Positions 52,830-64,000 of a stretch of 64,000 nucleotides of DNA are shown here, piece after piece. Origin of the DNA: Melitaea cinxia (lineage: Eukaryota > Arthropoda > Insecta > Lepidoptera > Nymphalidae); assembly GCF_905220565.1 (NCBI RefSeq), contig NC_059395.1, positions 9,899,289 through 9,963,288 on the forward strand, given 5' to 3'. Under the pieces are notes generated by a model. That model saw nothing but the letters and a program-made list of their open reading frames with translations. It was not told the origin of the DNA and searched no databases. The position numbers and the translations under genes were made by a program. Within the stretch, counting starts at the first letter, position 1, and every line of letters begins with the position of its first letter.

Positions 52830-54478
52830 ATCATCTTCCTGTCCTTATCCCACTTATGTAGGGTCGGCACAACATGTTTTCCTCTTCCATTCCTCTCTAT
52901 TATTCGTCATTTCAGCGCTTACTCATTTCTTTCTCATATCTTCACTCACACAATCCATCCATCGCTTTTTTGGTCTGCCGATCGCTCTTCGTACTTCGAC
53001 ATTCATCCCTAACATTCCTTTACCAAATAGCGTTCATCCCTCCTCATTACATTCCCATACCACGCTAACCTGTTGTTCCTCATTTTCTCCGTCACGGGTG
53101 CTACTTTCAAACTTCCCCTTATATACTCATTTCTAATCCGATCTTTCCTCGTCACTCCACACATCCATCTTAGCATTCTCATCTCGGCTGCGTGTATTCT
53201 TCTTTCAGCGTCACTTTCGTTGCCTAAGATTCTGATCCATACATTACGACAGGTCTTATGATCGTTTTATAGATTTTCCCCTCAAGTTTAAGGGGCATTC
53301 GTGGATCACAAGCTGTTCCAGAGACATGTTGCCATCCATCCCGCATTTATTCTATTTTTCACGTCACGATCTACATTGCTGTCATTTTGTATTAATGACC
53401 CAAGGTACTGGAAGTCGGAGCAAACTGGTAGGGATACACCATCCAAGGCAATATGGGAAGAACCGGACAAACCGCTGAAATTGCAGGATAAGTGCTCGGT
53501 TTTAGATCTACTTATTCTCAATCCTGCGCCCTCCAATCTTTCCTGCCATTTTCCCAGTCTGCTCTGTACCTCAAGAGCATTATCTCCGACAAGAACAACG
53601 TCGTCGGCAAACAGCATACACCAGGTGCTTCCTCCTGTATGTCTGATGTTAGAACATCCGTAACTAGGAAGAACAAATACGGGGTTAAAGCCGAACCCTG
53701 GTTCAAACCTATAGCCACGTTGAACTTACCAGTTACTTCGGCTTCGGACTGGACATGGGTGCTAGCTCTATTATACATCACCTGAACAAGTCATACATAC
53801 TTCTCTGGCACTCCTTTCCCTTTCATAGTACACCACAGAACCTTACGAGGGACCCTATATGCCTTTTCCAGATCTATGAACACCATATGCAAGTCTTTTT
53901 GTGCGAGTCGGTATTTTTTTACAGAGTTGGCGCAGTGCAAATATGGCGTCCGTAGTTCCTCCGTAGTTACTATTTTGATATTCTGATCTTTTTATTTTCT
54001 TATCTCCATCTTATCTTTCATATCTCCCATCTCTATCATTTTACCAACCAATCTTTCCCTGAATTCTGCAGAATCTCCCTGTCATCCAGTCCATTTCGTT
54101 CTAGCTGGGGGCTTCGGGCTCTTATTTAAACGTTGAACTTTCAGAGTTTCAAGTCCAGGAGCAGTAGCCTATGCTGGGAAATAAGGCTCTCACTCGGTAT
54201 TACCTTGCAATTCTTGGCCGATTTTAGCCTCTTTCTTCTTGTTAAAAGAATGTAGTCAATTTGGGGAGAGTGTAGCGTTACGGTATATGATAAGATGTTG
54301 TTCCCGTTTTTGATAGAATGTGTTGGCTATTGCTAAGTCAAAGGCCAGGGCTGCTTCCAGTAGACCTTCGCCGTCTCGGATCCTGACTCCGTGACCTCAG
54401 CCCCCCATGCACTTACTCATACCCGTCATTCATCCTTCCCACATGTCCGTTAAAGTCCCCCCCCCCATGTATATTACC
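52830..54478 (-). mobile_element. Second RTE-family LINE, decayed fragment
   Basis: It is bounded by a 21-bp perfect duplication TCAGCTAGTACAAAATGTATC at 52809-52829 and 54479-54499, and its 3' end reads GGACAGGAAGATGATGA on the minus strand, the triplet tail of RTE elements. The content is a frameshifted endonuclease/reverse transcriptase from a family different from copies A and B. Confidence 0.9.
52860..54470 (-). pseudogene. RTE endonuclease/reverse transcriptase, second family, broken
   Basis: Read leftwards, 54470-54120 encodes endonuclease pieces (GDFNGHVGR, LAIANTFYQKREQHLITYRN, KVIPSESLISQHRLL) in several frames; 53781-53600 encodes GLNQGSALTPYLF (box B); 53617-53306 encodes LFADDVVLVG (catalytic box) and DFQYLGSLIQ; 53260-52870 encodes the C-terminal AEMRMLRWMCGVTRKDRIRN and NRLAWYGNVMRRDE blocks. 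Large parts between endonuclease and box B are absent and frames change repeatedly, so it is dead. Confidence 0.85.
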
Positions 54479-54499
54479 TCAGCTAGTACAAAATGTATC

Positions 54500-56099
54500 T
54501 ATATTTAAAAAAAATGCTTAATGGTATTACCATTCACATAACTCATAGGTGGGTACTGTGTAGCAACTAATAGCATTTCAATTTTTCACTAAACAAAGCT
54601 ACTTGACATATGGTATTATGCCGAACAATATGTTTTAAAAAGACCGAATTTATGTATTTGTGAAGTTAACATACCATCATTTTTAGAAGACTTAAGTTCT
54701 ATCTGCAGTTCAGTACCTTAGTAACTTTAATATAAATCAATAACAATGAACTTAATAATGTCTGTTCTTAAGGTATAACACACTTTATTTTAATCGGTGA
54801 ATTGGAAAAAAGAATTATATAACAATTTTAACGAATAAAATCCAAAAGCCTTCTCCACACTACCTCGACCAGTCCCAATACTATAAATTAATGGAGTGTA
54901 CTCCGCCAGAAATTTTAAATATTTGAAAGAATTATACGTTTTAGGAAAAAAAAATCAGTCTCCAACAACATAATATATTACATAAAATAAATAATACAAT
55001 CATAAAGTAGTTATAAATGCAGTGTTTATAAAACGTAATTGCGGTTTTATGGTCCATATATTTTCGGGATGGATGGAGCGTCACTCGGGGTCGAAAATCG
55101 GGAACGACTATCATGGGCTCGAATAAGGCGATTTGTTTTAATTAGGAGACGAGACGGTACGCCCGGCCGTACTAAATAAACAAACTCGATAGTGTTTGTT
55201 TACATAATGATCGGACCGAAACAAGAGACAATTAATACTTGTCCGTGAAGGATATTTTTTTCTAGATCAGTCGGACCATGGACAAAAAAATTTTTTTTTT
55301 TTTTGTCTACAACTCATAAATCACGTATCTTGCAGTTTATTTAATGTCAACGTTCAGTATTAATATACTTGTCATTTTTTTTAGTTTTTAAAAGCAACAA
55401 AAATGTTGGTATTTTAAAATGCCGCTCAATTGAAGCCCTTATTTTAGTTCTGACTTAAACGTTCGTATAAACGGTTATGAAATTCATATCTTCCACATAA
55501 GAGACGCGAGGGGAACGTCTAAATTAGTCGCAGGTAGGCCTTGCAAGTGACAGCTTATAATCGCGCCCCCGCCCTTGCTGCATTCGACAGCGACCTTTGT
55601 ACACTAATCGCAGCTACTGTATCGGTACTGACGTTGACACCCCGCAAAAATGAGGAAACGCAATTTCTTTTTGATAACTAAGTTTAAGGATGAATAGAAA
55701 TTATAATAATCGGATCGAAATCGCTTTTAGTAGGAATGAGCCACAGCAGATTTATACACAGTAGTAACACACACACATTACGTCTGGACTCTGGCGTTTT
55801 GAAGGTACACACACATGAGGAATCGTTACTCTTTTCAAGTAATATTTTTTATTATAAGTATTTGTCAAATACTTATTTGTATTTTACAAAATAACTATAA
55901 TGTCAAAATCATTGATCTCATCTATAATTATCAAAGAAACAAAAAGAGAAGATACCAACCTTTCACACTTTTAACTTTTAATAACAGTCAACAGAACTTC
56001 TACCATGTAATTGGATAAAACTTTCAAAAAAGCAAGCGTCTATTTAATTAACACTAAAGAACCTCAAAACGAAATTTTCTTCTTAAACCTCTTAATTTT
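54500..56099. other. AT-rich DNA, nothing recognised
   Basis: Moderately GC-rich stretches near 55065-55190 and 55500-55640 could be conserved non-coding DNA, but the sequence alone does not show it. The open frame at 55815-56018 is not recognised. Confidence 0.35.
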
Positions 56100-56408
56100 A
56101 ACTCTTTCCCCATGTAGGAGAAGGATCAGAGCTTAATCCACCACGCTGTCCCAATACGGGTTGGCGGATATATTCCCTACTATGAGTAACGATCGCTATC
56201 AGGTGTACATGATAACAACCGGGACCGACGGCTTAACGTGCTCTCCGAGGCACGGTGGGGAGACCCACAAGGACTGCACAAACATCCAGATCACGGCAAA
56301 CACCTGTATGGCCAATACAAATGTTTGTCATGTGCGGGGATCGAACTCGCAACCGCCAGCGCAACAGGTACAATCCATGGCTGTAACCGTTGCGCCAACG
56401 CGGCGGTA
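56100..56408 (-). mobile_element. tRNA-derived SINE, second copy
   Basis: On the minus strand it has the head CCGCGTTGGCGCAACGG, box B GAGTTCGATCCCC and the body ACATTTGTATTGGCCATACAG seen at 33805-34096. It carries an extra 40-base segment (about 56233-56272, GTGGGTCTCCCCACCGTGCC) absent from the first copy. Confidence 0.8.
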
Positions 56409-59400
56409 AATTAGCCACGAAAAAAAGTTAATTATAAAATGTAACATTTTTATAAAGAAAAAAGAAATCAGTTTCTACAAAATCTAATGACACTTAATGA
56501 ACTTTTGTAACAAATTTAGCCTTATTTGACATGAATTAAGTTAATTGTAAAATGTTATATTTTTATAAAAGAAAATATTAAATCAGTAGGTATTAACTAA
56601 AATACTACTTAATTACACTTAATGAACTTTTCTAACAAATAATGTTTAGTATAATACTATGTTGACACGCAAAGTTAAACGTTTCATGTTTTTCGAATCG
56701 ACCTTGTATCACTACACACTATTATCTGACTGAGTTCCAGGTGAAATCTGGGCGAAAGGAAAAGCCCTTTAGAAGGTGAACGCAAGGGTCGTATCGATTG
56801 CCACGCCCACCCATCGCGCGTTGCCAGGCGACAGACTTACCCAGGGCAGAAAATGTCTTATTGTAGCTAGAATAATTCTACTACACATAATTCGGTCCAA
56901 ACGGCGAAGCGAAATTTAGTTTAGATTATTATAAAGTACTTGGAACTGTTTTGAGTTGCTCGTGTCGTGATAGTGTCGTAGTTAATCTAGTTTGTCAATA
57001 GAAGTGTCGACATTAATTGTTATGTGTAATATAATATGTACCCATGTGTGTAATATTATATTTTGCGTGAAAAATGTCGCTGATGTGATTACATTGTCTA
57101 TTCTTGCTTTATTAATCAGTCGTGTATTTTAAGTCATCTACACCAAATCATTCTCGCTATGACTACTTATTACGTAATGAAACGAAGCTGTGAATGAATG
57201 ACATAAAATTACCACAAAGTTTTTATTATACGATTAAAAATAAATATTTATTTATTTGTTGTTTATAATTTGTCGTATATAAAGGTAACATTTATATTAA
57301 ATGATAATATATCAGCTTCGGTTTTATAACAAAAAAATTTTATAAGTATGTTAAACCTCTTTTTATCACTAACTTTAAACTTATGGAAGCGCTACTTATT
57401 TAATTACAACATTAAAGAGTTTGGAATATTACGAAACACACATCCCGAAACTCTTATTCCGGTAAAGTATTTTACTTATAAAAAAATTAATACATAATAA
57501 AAAAATTAATGTCTTTTACAACCCTAAAACCTAGTGTTATTTATGACCCTTTTATCTCGAATGGCCATCATCTTTTGTCGCAGCCGCAGGTTTGTAAAAA
57601 AATGTTTCTAAAAAAGTAATGATTGCGCAAACCGCCTCTGACTGCGGATTACTTTGTAGATCAGATCTTTTTAGCTTTAAAATAAATCGATACCAGAGAT
57701 ATCAATTTTTTTTTTCTTGATTTAGCAAATTTGACTCAGTTTTAATTTAATAGATGTCGTTTACGTTACAGGGTTAATTTACAAAATGTGTAGCTTTTTG
57801 CGCGAGAAATTCTGTGTAAGAGTGAAAACTTGATTAAAAAAATTGATTCCTTTTAAAATTATTTTGCTTTAGATAGATATATTTAACTAGTGGATATTAA
57901 TATTTTTAAGTGATTAAATACTTTCTTATCTACCAACTATATTTAATTTATCAAACAATAACACTTTATAGCCTTTGTTATAATTTAATAAGCATTGGTT
58001 CACGAATTCCACCTTGTTTATAAAATATTCTGTAAAAAAAGTAAATTTCTGAGATAACATCTCGAATCAAACATTCAAAAATAAAATATATTATACACCT
58101 ATCATATTAAAATTATAACCTATAATTTAATTTTCAAGACGGTTACATAAAAAACAAAGGTTTGGTGTTGTCAGGTGAAAAAAGCGGTCGCACATTCGTT
58201 TGTTTTTTTTTTTTTATTAGTCAACCCACGTTACAGTTTAGTGGTTCGGAATAGATAAATGAGTTGCGTTCTAGGAAAACGTATACTTTTAATATTGCCA
58301 CTATAAATAAATCAATCGTATTACTATAAGCATTATGAGGAATATATGGTACCACGACTTTTTATTCTGACTTGTAATTTATTTTAATACAATAAATATT
58401 AGTTGCCAGTGTCAAGTTTTAATCTATATACTTTAAAAATTATGTTACAAAACTAGATTAACATTTATTTTTTTAACAAATTTCGTACAATCAAAATCGC
58501 ATGATAACTGCTCATATAAGCCAGGCGCGACTTACACCGCGTAACCGCATATAGCACATATATTGCCACATTTATTCATAGTGTTTTGAAATACATATCA
58601 CTACTTTTTGAAGTGAAATCTTATTTTGGCGCACCGCTACGGAAAAATGTGTGTGCACACATTTTTTCTTAGGTAGCAAGTTAGGGTGATCCGTCACGCT
58701 CTGAGGTGAAAGACTTGATCGGGTGAACTCGGGACCGTCAAGTGTATCCGAGCGAGTATGATACAGACAGAATCTCTTCGCTGCTAAACGGCGAAAAGCT
58801 CGATCGGGTGAACTCGGAACTTATTGCGTTATTGCTTGATTGCGATTGCTTATGAAGTTTTCACTTCTGCTGTACGGTCTTAAGCACATATTTAAGTTTT
58901 TTTCGTAGTTTCGGATTATTATTTATAATTTTTATATTAAATATTTTTCAATCACCTGAAAAATACAAAACGTTTTAGGACTTTTGTGCTTATCGTTGCT
59001 CCACACAAAATCCCAGAATTTTAAGTTTCAAGATTATAAATGACGAAACATAATTAGTACACAAATAATGAGAAAAAAGATGTGCTATTTATTTTCAAAA
59101 GGCTATTATTCCTATTTATTTAAAAATAAGGGAACGTACCCGACCCCCGTCTTTAAAAATACCACGCTTGGTCACAGAGGCGAGCGGGGGTTGGTCTTAG
59201 ATTTTCGTCACGTCTCTAGAATAATCTCACGCTTTTTCATAAATATATTTTATTAGCTTTCTGTTTGCAAAAAATTATTTAAACCATACTTCTGAATTAC
59301 TACGTGAGAATTCGAAGGGTAGGGCGGGCCCCTACCTATTTGCTAAGACCCCCCTACCGTAGGGGGCTTAGCAAATACTACGGATGGTCACTAGAGGGGG

Positions 59401-59789
59401 TTATAAATTGTAAAAACGGGTCACATAGTATGTAAAAAAAAGTATGGTAAAAGTTTCCTCAGATGTTCTTTTTAAATCTGCATTTTTCTATAATTAATTA
59501 AATACTTTATCCAAAATTCTATATATTAAATGTCAACATTATTTCGTATTACAACATAACAAAATATGAAAGCGTGTAGGTATTAGCATATAAAATTGCA
59601 CTAAAATACTCTCATTGATCTTTAAAAATAACGTATTTCAAAAATATAATTACAAATTATTCTAAACGTCAATCCTTATGCGTACAAAAAACAGTGGAAT
59701 TTAAACTTAAGATTTTTTTTAAATTATTTATTAATTACCAGTAACATTCATAATAAATACAATACAGCAATACAGTACAACAAAAACCA
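56409..59789. other. AT-rich DNA, no gene recognised
   Basis: Apart from the hairpin at 59336-59379 and a 16-base word GATCGGGTGAACTCGG present twice (58717 and 58802), I see no structure. A GC-richer stretch near 56740-56850 encodes nothing. Confidence 0.35.
59336..59379. repeat. Imperfect hairpin
   Basis: TATTTGCTAAG pairs perfectly with CTTAGCAAATA, and an inner CCCCCTA with TAGGGGG, with a two-base bulge and a short loop. Confidence 0.8.
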
Positions 59790-59950
59790 GAGATGTAAAA
59801 TGAATAAGTGCATAACTCGAGAACGGCTCAACCAATTCGGCTAATTTATTTTTTGTATGTTCTTTAAAGCCCACGGAAGGTTTTAATACAAAAAAAAATA
59901 CATATTCTATTTACATAGATTGACAGAACGAAGTGTTTTCGAGCAGCTAG
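59790..59950 (+). mobile_element. Helitron-like 3' end fragment
   Basis: The words ATAACTCGAGAACGGCTC and AAAGCCCACGGAAGG are typical of lepidopteran Helitron-like repeats. The end shows a CGAA...TTCG hairpin, then GAGCAGCTAG and T. The 5' boundary is uncertain. Confidence 0.5.
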
Positions 59951-60461
59951 TTTATAAATAAATATATTACACACGATGTTGACAAAAATGGTTATTTTTG
60001 TATGCAGGTTTTAAAATAGTACCTACTCAATAACTATTAATTATTACCTATATATAGGTAAGTATAATATTTATAAATAAGTATGAAATAATTTATGCAT
60101 GGAACTTTATTTTCCCACGAAGAAACAAGTTACCATCGGCCAGACGGATGACTACCATGACAGGATACGGTCTGAATCGATCAATACTGGAAATAGATGA
60201 CGTAAAGGTAATAATTGATCTTTTTTTTTCATACCACGTATAAATAAATTCCTCATTATGATTAAAATTAGTTCTTATTTCAAACGCAAAAAGAAATAAA
60301 TAATTTATTTCTAGTAAGCTCTACTAATACTATAGTATAAATTTGAGTGTGAGGGCGAATAATTGTTACTCTTTTATGCACACACTACTAAACTGATTGT
60401 AATGAAACTTTGTACGTAGACAGCTGGAGATCCAGCATAAGATTCGAGTATAGGCTACTTT
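59951..60461. other. AT-rich DNA with a repeat scrap
   Basis: About 60341-60461 (ATAATTGTTACTCTTTTATG, AAACTTTGTACGTAGACAGC) looks like a worn interspersed repeat; no gene. Confidence 0.35.
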
Positions 60462-60900
60462 TTTACCGACTTCAAAAAAGGAGGAGGTTACTCAATTCGA
60501 CCATATATATTTTTTTATATATGTTCGGGGATAAACAACTTCGTCGTTTATGAACTGATTTTGATAATTATTTTTTTGTTGGAAAACAGATATCCTAAGT
60601 ACGGTACCATGATAAGGAAACCAGGCTCTGATGATGGAATCCCAGAGAAATCGAGGGAAACCCTCGACAATCCACATGGCTTTTAGCCACATGGCACTGG
60701 GTGTACCGATTTTGATGATTTTTAATTTAATCGAAAGCTGATGTTTACCATGTGGTCACATTTAAATTTCATCAAGATCTGATTACAACTTTTGGAGGAA
60801 TCTTTGATAATGCGTATTTACTTGACTATTTTTTTTGTCTCCCTACGTTGTATTACTTGTCGATGTAACTGAAGTCGGTTTTTTTTTTTCGTTTACCAGC
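60462..60900 (+). repeat. Dispersed GACTTCA-ended repeat, uninterrupted copy
   Basis: It starts TACCGACTTCAAAAAAGGAGG and ends GTAACTGAAGTCGGTT followed by a T run and CGTTTACC. The best preserved copy in the window, it serves as the reference for the interrupted copy at 44872-50931. No coding capacity is convincing. The superfamily is unknown to me. Confidence 0.7.
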
Positions 60901-61043
60901 AGACACAATTATTATTTCAACATTCTTCGATCGGAAACTAAGCAAGTGAAATCGCGAGTTACAGCTAGGTAACCTATTAGTTTTCTGCTTCTTATTAGCA
61001 ATAAACTCTTGCTCCTTTACTATTTAAAATAAATAAAGCTACA

Positions 61044-61227
61044 TCTTTACTAACATTGTAGAGCTGAAAATTTTATTTGTTTGTTTGTTTGTTCAAACTC
61101 GATAATTTCGGGAACTACTAGTTCGAATTGGAAAATTATGTTTGTCATGGATAGCCCATTTAACGAGGAAGGATATAAGCATTTTTTTCTTAAATATAAT
61201 GCATGCTAAACCCCGTGGAACAGCTAG
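61044..61227 (+). mobile_element. Small Helitron-like element
   Basis: It starts TCTTTACTAACATTGTAGAG and has a TTTG microsatellite, GGATAGCCCATTTAACGAGG, and an end ACCCCGTGGAACAGCTAG followed by T. At 184 bp it is non-autonomous. Confidence 0.65.
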
Positions 61228-61943
61228 TTTTTATATATGAAAACGCTTTATAAAAATTAATCTTGATATTTCACCTTAAGTGTTATTCATTATAAATATC
61301 AAAGTTCGTGACATAAACATTAGGATAACCTTATAATCGAACACAATAAAATTTTGAAAAGTATTTTTTAATGTTATATCCCTCATATTTTTTAAATATA
61401 TTTCGTTAGTCCGAAATTCAATCTAAACCGTTATTTCCATCAACAGGTGGTGAAGTTTTCAAGTTTAACAATGGTATAAAAGTCCATCTCCGACAATGGC
61501 CTGGTCGATATATAAGACGGCTCAACAGATGCAACAATACATCCACGAATGATTAATTGTACAAAACTACAAACGTTTTACATGCAGAAATAAAAAATAT
61601 AACAAAAATGAAACAAACCATTTCTGCCTTTTGTTTATTGCGACGACGCCAACTTGTCTGCGCCAGACCGATTCGAATTTGAACGTCGATCATTAATTAT
61701 ATTTTTGTCTTACTCACGCATTCCATTAGCGAGCCGATATGATCTATAGATCGGATCTATGGGTCTATCGATCATGTGTTTTTGAAGTTAAAATTTTATT
61801 AATTTAGTCGCATGTTTTTGCACAGGATCTTTGTTTGTTAAGTTTCATATTTCTTATTATTCATTATTATGAAAAATTACAACTTTTTGAAAATGTACTC
61901 ATACGTTCCTACTCTTGGAAAATGAAAATGTTCTTCACTCATC
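61228..61943. other. AT-rich DNA, nothing recognised
   Basis: No gene or element is recognised. Confidence 0.4.
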
Positions 61944-62263
61944 ACTTCAGCCTGTCACAGCCCACTGCTAGAAATAGGTCTCCCCAAGTTCGCGTCAAAA
62001 ATGGCGCGAACTCATGTGTTTTGCTCACAGTCACCACCCTGGGCGGACAGATTAGTGACCGCGGAGCTAGTTTTGTCGCACCGAAGACGCTGCTGCCGTC
62101 TTCGGCCTATGTATTTGAAAGCCAGCAGTTGGATGGTTATCCCGCCATCTGTCGGCTTTTTAAGTTTCAAGGTGGTAGTGGAACTGTGTTGTTATTAGTC
62201 GCCTTTTACGACACCCACCGGAAGAGAGAGAGAGTGGCGATATTCTTTACTGCCGTAACCATG
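61944..62263 (-). mobile_element. Short RTE-derived element, third copy
   Basis: Near full length on the minus strand: head GGTTACGGCAGTAAAG, middle with GTCTTCGGTGCGACAAAA and the RTE 5' UTR block, and 3' end matching RTE (AGCAGTGGGCTGTGACAGG). I cannot find a clean target-site duplication. Confidence 0.8.
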
Positions 62264-64000
62264 AAGCATCTACTTACTATATTCGTAATTAATTATAAAT
62301 AATTAAAACTATCCACCTACTTTTAAAATAAAGGCAAAAGTGTTAATTTGCTTTCAGATTCTTTTATACCTTGTTTACTGTATTTATTAAATGTCTTTTT
62401 TAAATTATACAATGAGACTGCAAAAGTAATTAAAAATCTTCATAGAAAAGACTTTATCAAAAGGTTAACTAATTATCTGTAAACAATATTTCATCTTCGG
62501 AGATGGCATGATGCGAGACAAAAAACGAAAGGTCGAAAAGACCGCGCCAAAACCAAAACGCTCCGTTCAAAAACAAATAAAAACTAAATAAAAAATGACG
62601 ACTGTTAATGACCTGGATGACATTTGGGAATTTAAAAAAATTATCCAAAACATTATTAACAACTAACAGCATTCATGAAATGGGCTTCGTGTGATTATTA
62701 AAATGAGAAGACAACAATTACTTACCTACCCTAAGAACGAAGTCCATCAATTAACCCGGCGAACTGTTTCGGATACCTACATCATGCGTGTATATACATT
62801 TTATTGTTTTATTGCTCGGACATGACGTTTTATAAACGTTACTCTCCGAGCAAGTCTTGTTTCGTTTCAAAGATTGCTTCTTCGTAACAAGCTTCGGATG
62901 GCGTGATAGCAAATAATTTTATAAGGACCTTTAACAATATGTCAAGCCCGTTCGTATTCACTTTTTTCTTGCTTTTAATAAATAATACGTACGGTCATAA
63001 GTTTACATTGTTCGATTTCGAGCGAAACGCAGCTTTGCACGGATATTTCTCAAAATTTCTTTATTTTCATAAAAAAGGCTACAAAGCGGATTCTTTATGC
63101 ATTTCGAGGATGCATTTGTTATATATGGGAGAATGATAATGTGATTATTGTTTTGCGAGCTTTAGGATGATTGATAGTCGATTGTCACGGATAATGAAGT
63201 ATTTTGGAGTCTTTAAATTTTATATCTTGAATGTTCGACAAAATGAAACATCGATTAATTCTTAATTCACTGATTGATAGTTTGTGTTGGGATCTATTAA
63301 ATGTGATCTTTTTGTAGATCATTTTATGAATTTTTATGTTTTACTAATTTTAATATTTTTTATCGTCCTTGAAATAAAGTTTTAATGTAAATATACCTCA
63401 CTGGACACAGTTACTTGATGTGTTTATGATATTGTGCGTATTTATATCCTTGCACAATATATGTAAATATGCACAATATCATAAACATTCTCATCTGAGC
63501 AATATACAAATTAAAATAAAAGTAAATTGAAATCGCCAAATAGTGAATCATTTACTACACATTAAAATTTAGTTGTTTCTATAACCTCTTGCGGTAAAAT
63601 TTATTTCATCAGTTCCATTCACAACGTAAAATTACTATCGGGACAATGTCGAATAAAATAATTAATTATCCACGCCTTTTAACTCAATATGTAATTTTAA
63701 TTTAGTCTATTGGTGCTTTCGACACGCTCTCTCATCAGAAATATGTTGTTTTGTTAATACAATTGTTGTTGTTGCAGTTCGTGTCGATCTTTACGATTGT
63801 AGACAGCGGCGCCGGCGATTCACCGATAGGTCAACTATTGAGTTCTAATAACATTTATAAACACACGGCGAGTATCACAGTACAATCAACCAATATACAA
63901 AACTTTTCCATCGTATTTTGACTCTTATACTGTCATATTAGCGATTATTTTTCTTTTAAGTTAGCATTAAGCAAATGTTTCATTTACTTTAACGTATATA
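62264..64000. other. AT-rich DNA, no gene recognised
   Basis: The open frame at 62903-63136 (77 codons) encodes no known family. A hairpin at 63421-63487 is listed separately. A short GC-rich word near 63805-63820 is isolated. Confidence 0.35.
63421..63487. other. 67-base hairpin of pre-miRNA-like size
   Basis: TGTTTATGATATTGTGC pairs perfectly with GCACAATATCATAAACA (17 bp), and the next bases (GTATTTATAT against ATATGTAAATAT) pair imperfectly around a loop that includes another GCACAATAT. Confidence 0.5.

Noticed and set aside
62903..63136. 77-codon open frame with a hydrophobic N-terminal stretch
   Set aside because: It resembles a signal peptide by composition only; there is no homology that I know and no supporting context.

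Overview
This window looks like a lepidopteran (moth or butterfly) chromosome segment. It is AT-rich, its only clear host protein exon is the last exon of the Zic-family gene odd-paired (opa) at 14814-15442 (+), and almost everything else that can be read is transposon of types typical of Lepidoptera: RTE LINEs with tandem GAT tails, an RTE-derived short element, tRNA-derived SINEs, small Helitron-like elements ending in a hairpin plus CTAG, a Gypsy element, R1-like LINE pieces carrying a viral-type helicase domain, and a pogo-like DNA transposon. The lepidopteran assignment and most family names come from recognition, not from a database search.

Layout. 1-14813 is sequence upstream of the opa terminal exon (probably intron) and holds a nest of elements. 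One RTE copy (3802-13711, bounded by a 10-bp duplication ACTAATCACT) has been split by a Helitron-like element, by a degraded helicase-LINE piece that itself received a short RTE derivative and a second, intact RTE copy (984-codon ORF, minus strand), and by a MITE. 14814-19600 is the opa exon and 3' region, containing an 884-bp foldback and a Helitron-like element with a roughly 125-bp minisatellite. 20-33 kb is mostly unreadable AT-rich DNA with scattered repeats and foldbacks, one convincing tRNA-Ser(GCT) and one tRNA-like gene. 34-51 kb is a second nest: a broken jockey-like LINE, a GC-rich minisatellite, then a minus-strand LINE interrupted by an intact Gypsy element with identical LTRs (37345-43054) and by a 522-bp helicase-LINE piece. 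Next comes a dispersed repeat interrupted by a 3.26-kb helicase-LINE insertion (789-codon ORF) and by a 2.3-kb pogo-like element. 52.8-54.5 kb is a decayed second RTE family. 55-64 kb is AT-rich DNA with a few SINEs, Helitron-like pieces and hairpins.

The most interesting material is the helicase-LINE family. Three copies are present, each a 5'-truncated piece. The C-terminal part of the ORF carries all motifs of a superfamily 1 helicase of the plus-strand RNA virus type. Target-site duplications prove that two of the copies were inserted by retrotransposition. In the one long intact ORF the start codon lies inside the target-site duplication, so it is supplied by host DNA and not by the element. 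The 3' UTRs of these two copies share an internal A tract and a terminal stem-loop with a pair-preserving difference. Other strong observations are the short RTE derivative that joins the RTE 5' UTR and start codon to the last codons of the RTE ORF, the array of subterminal motifs in the pogo-like element, and the young Gypsy element with an inverted repeat across its U5/primer-binding junction.
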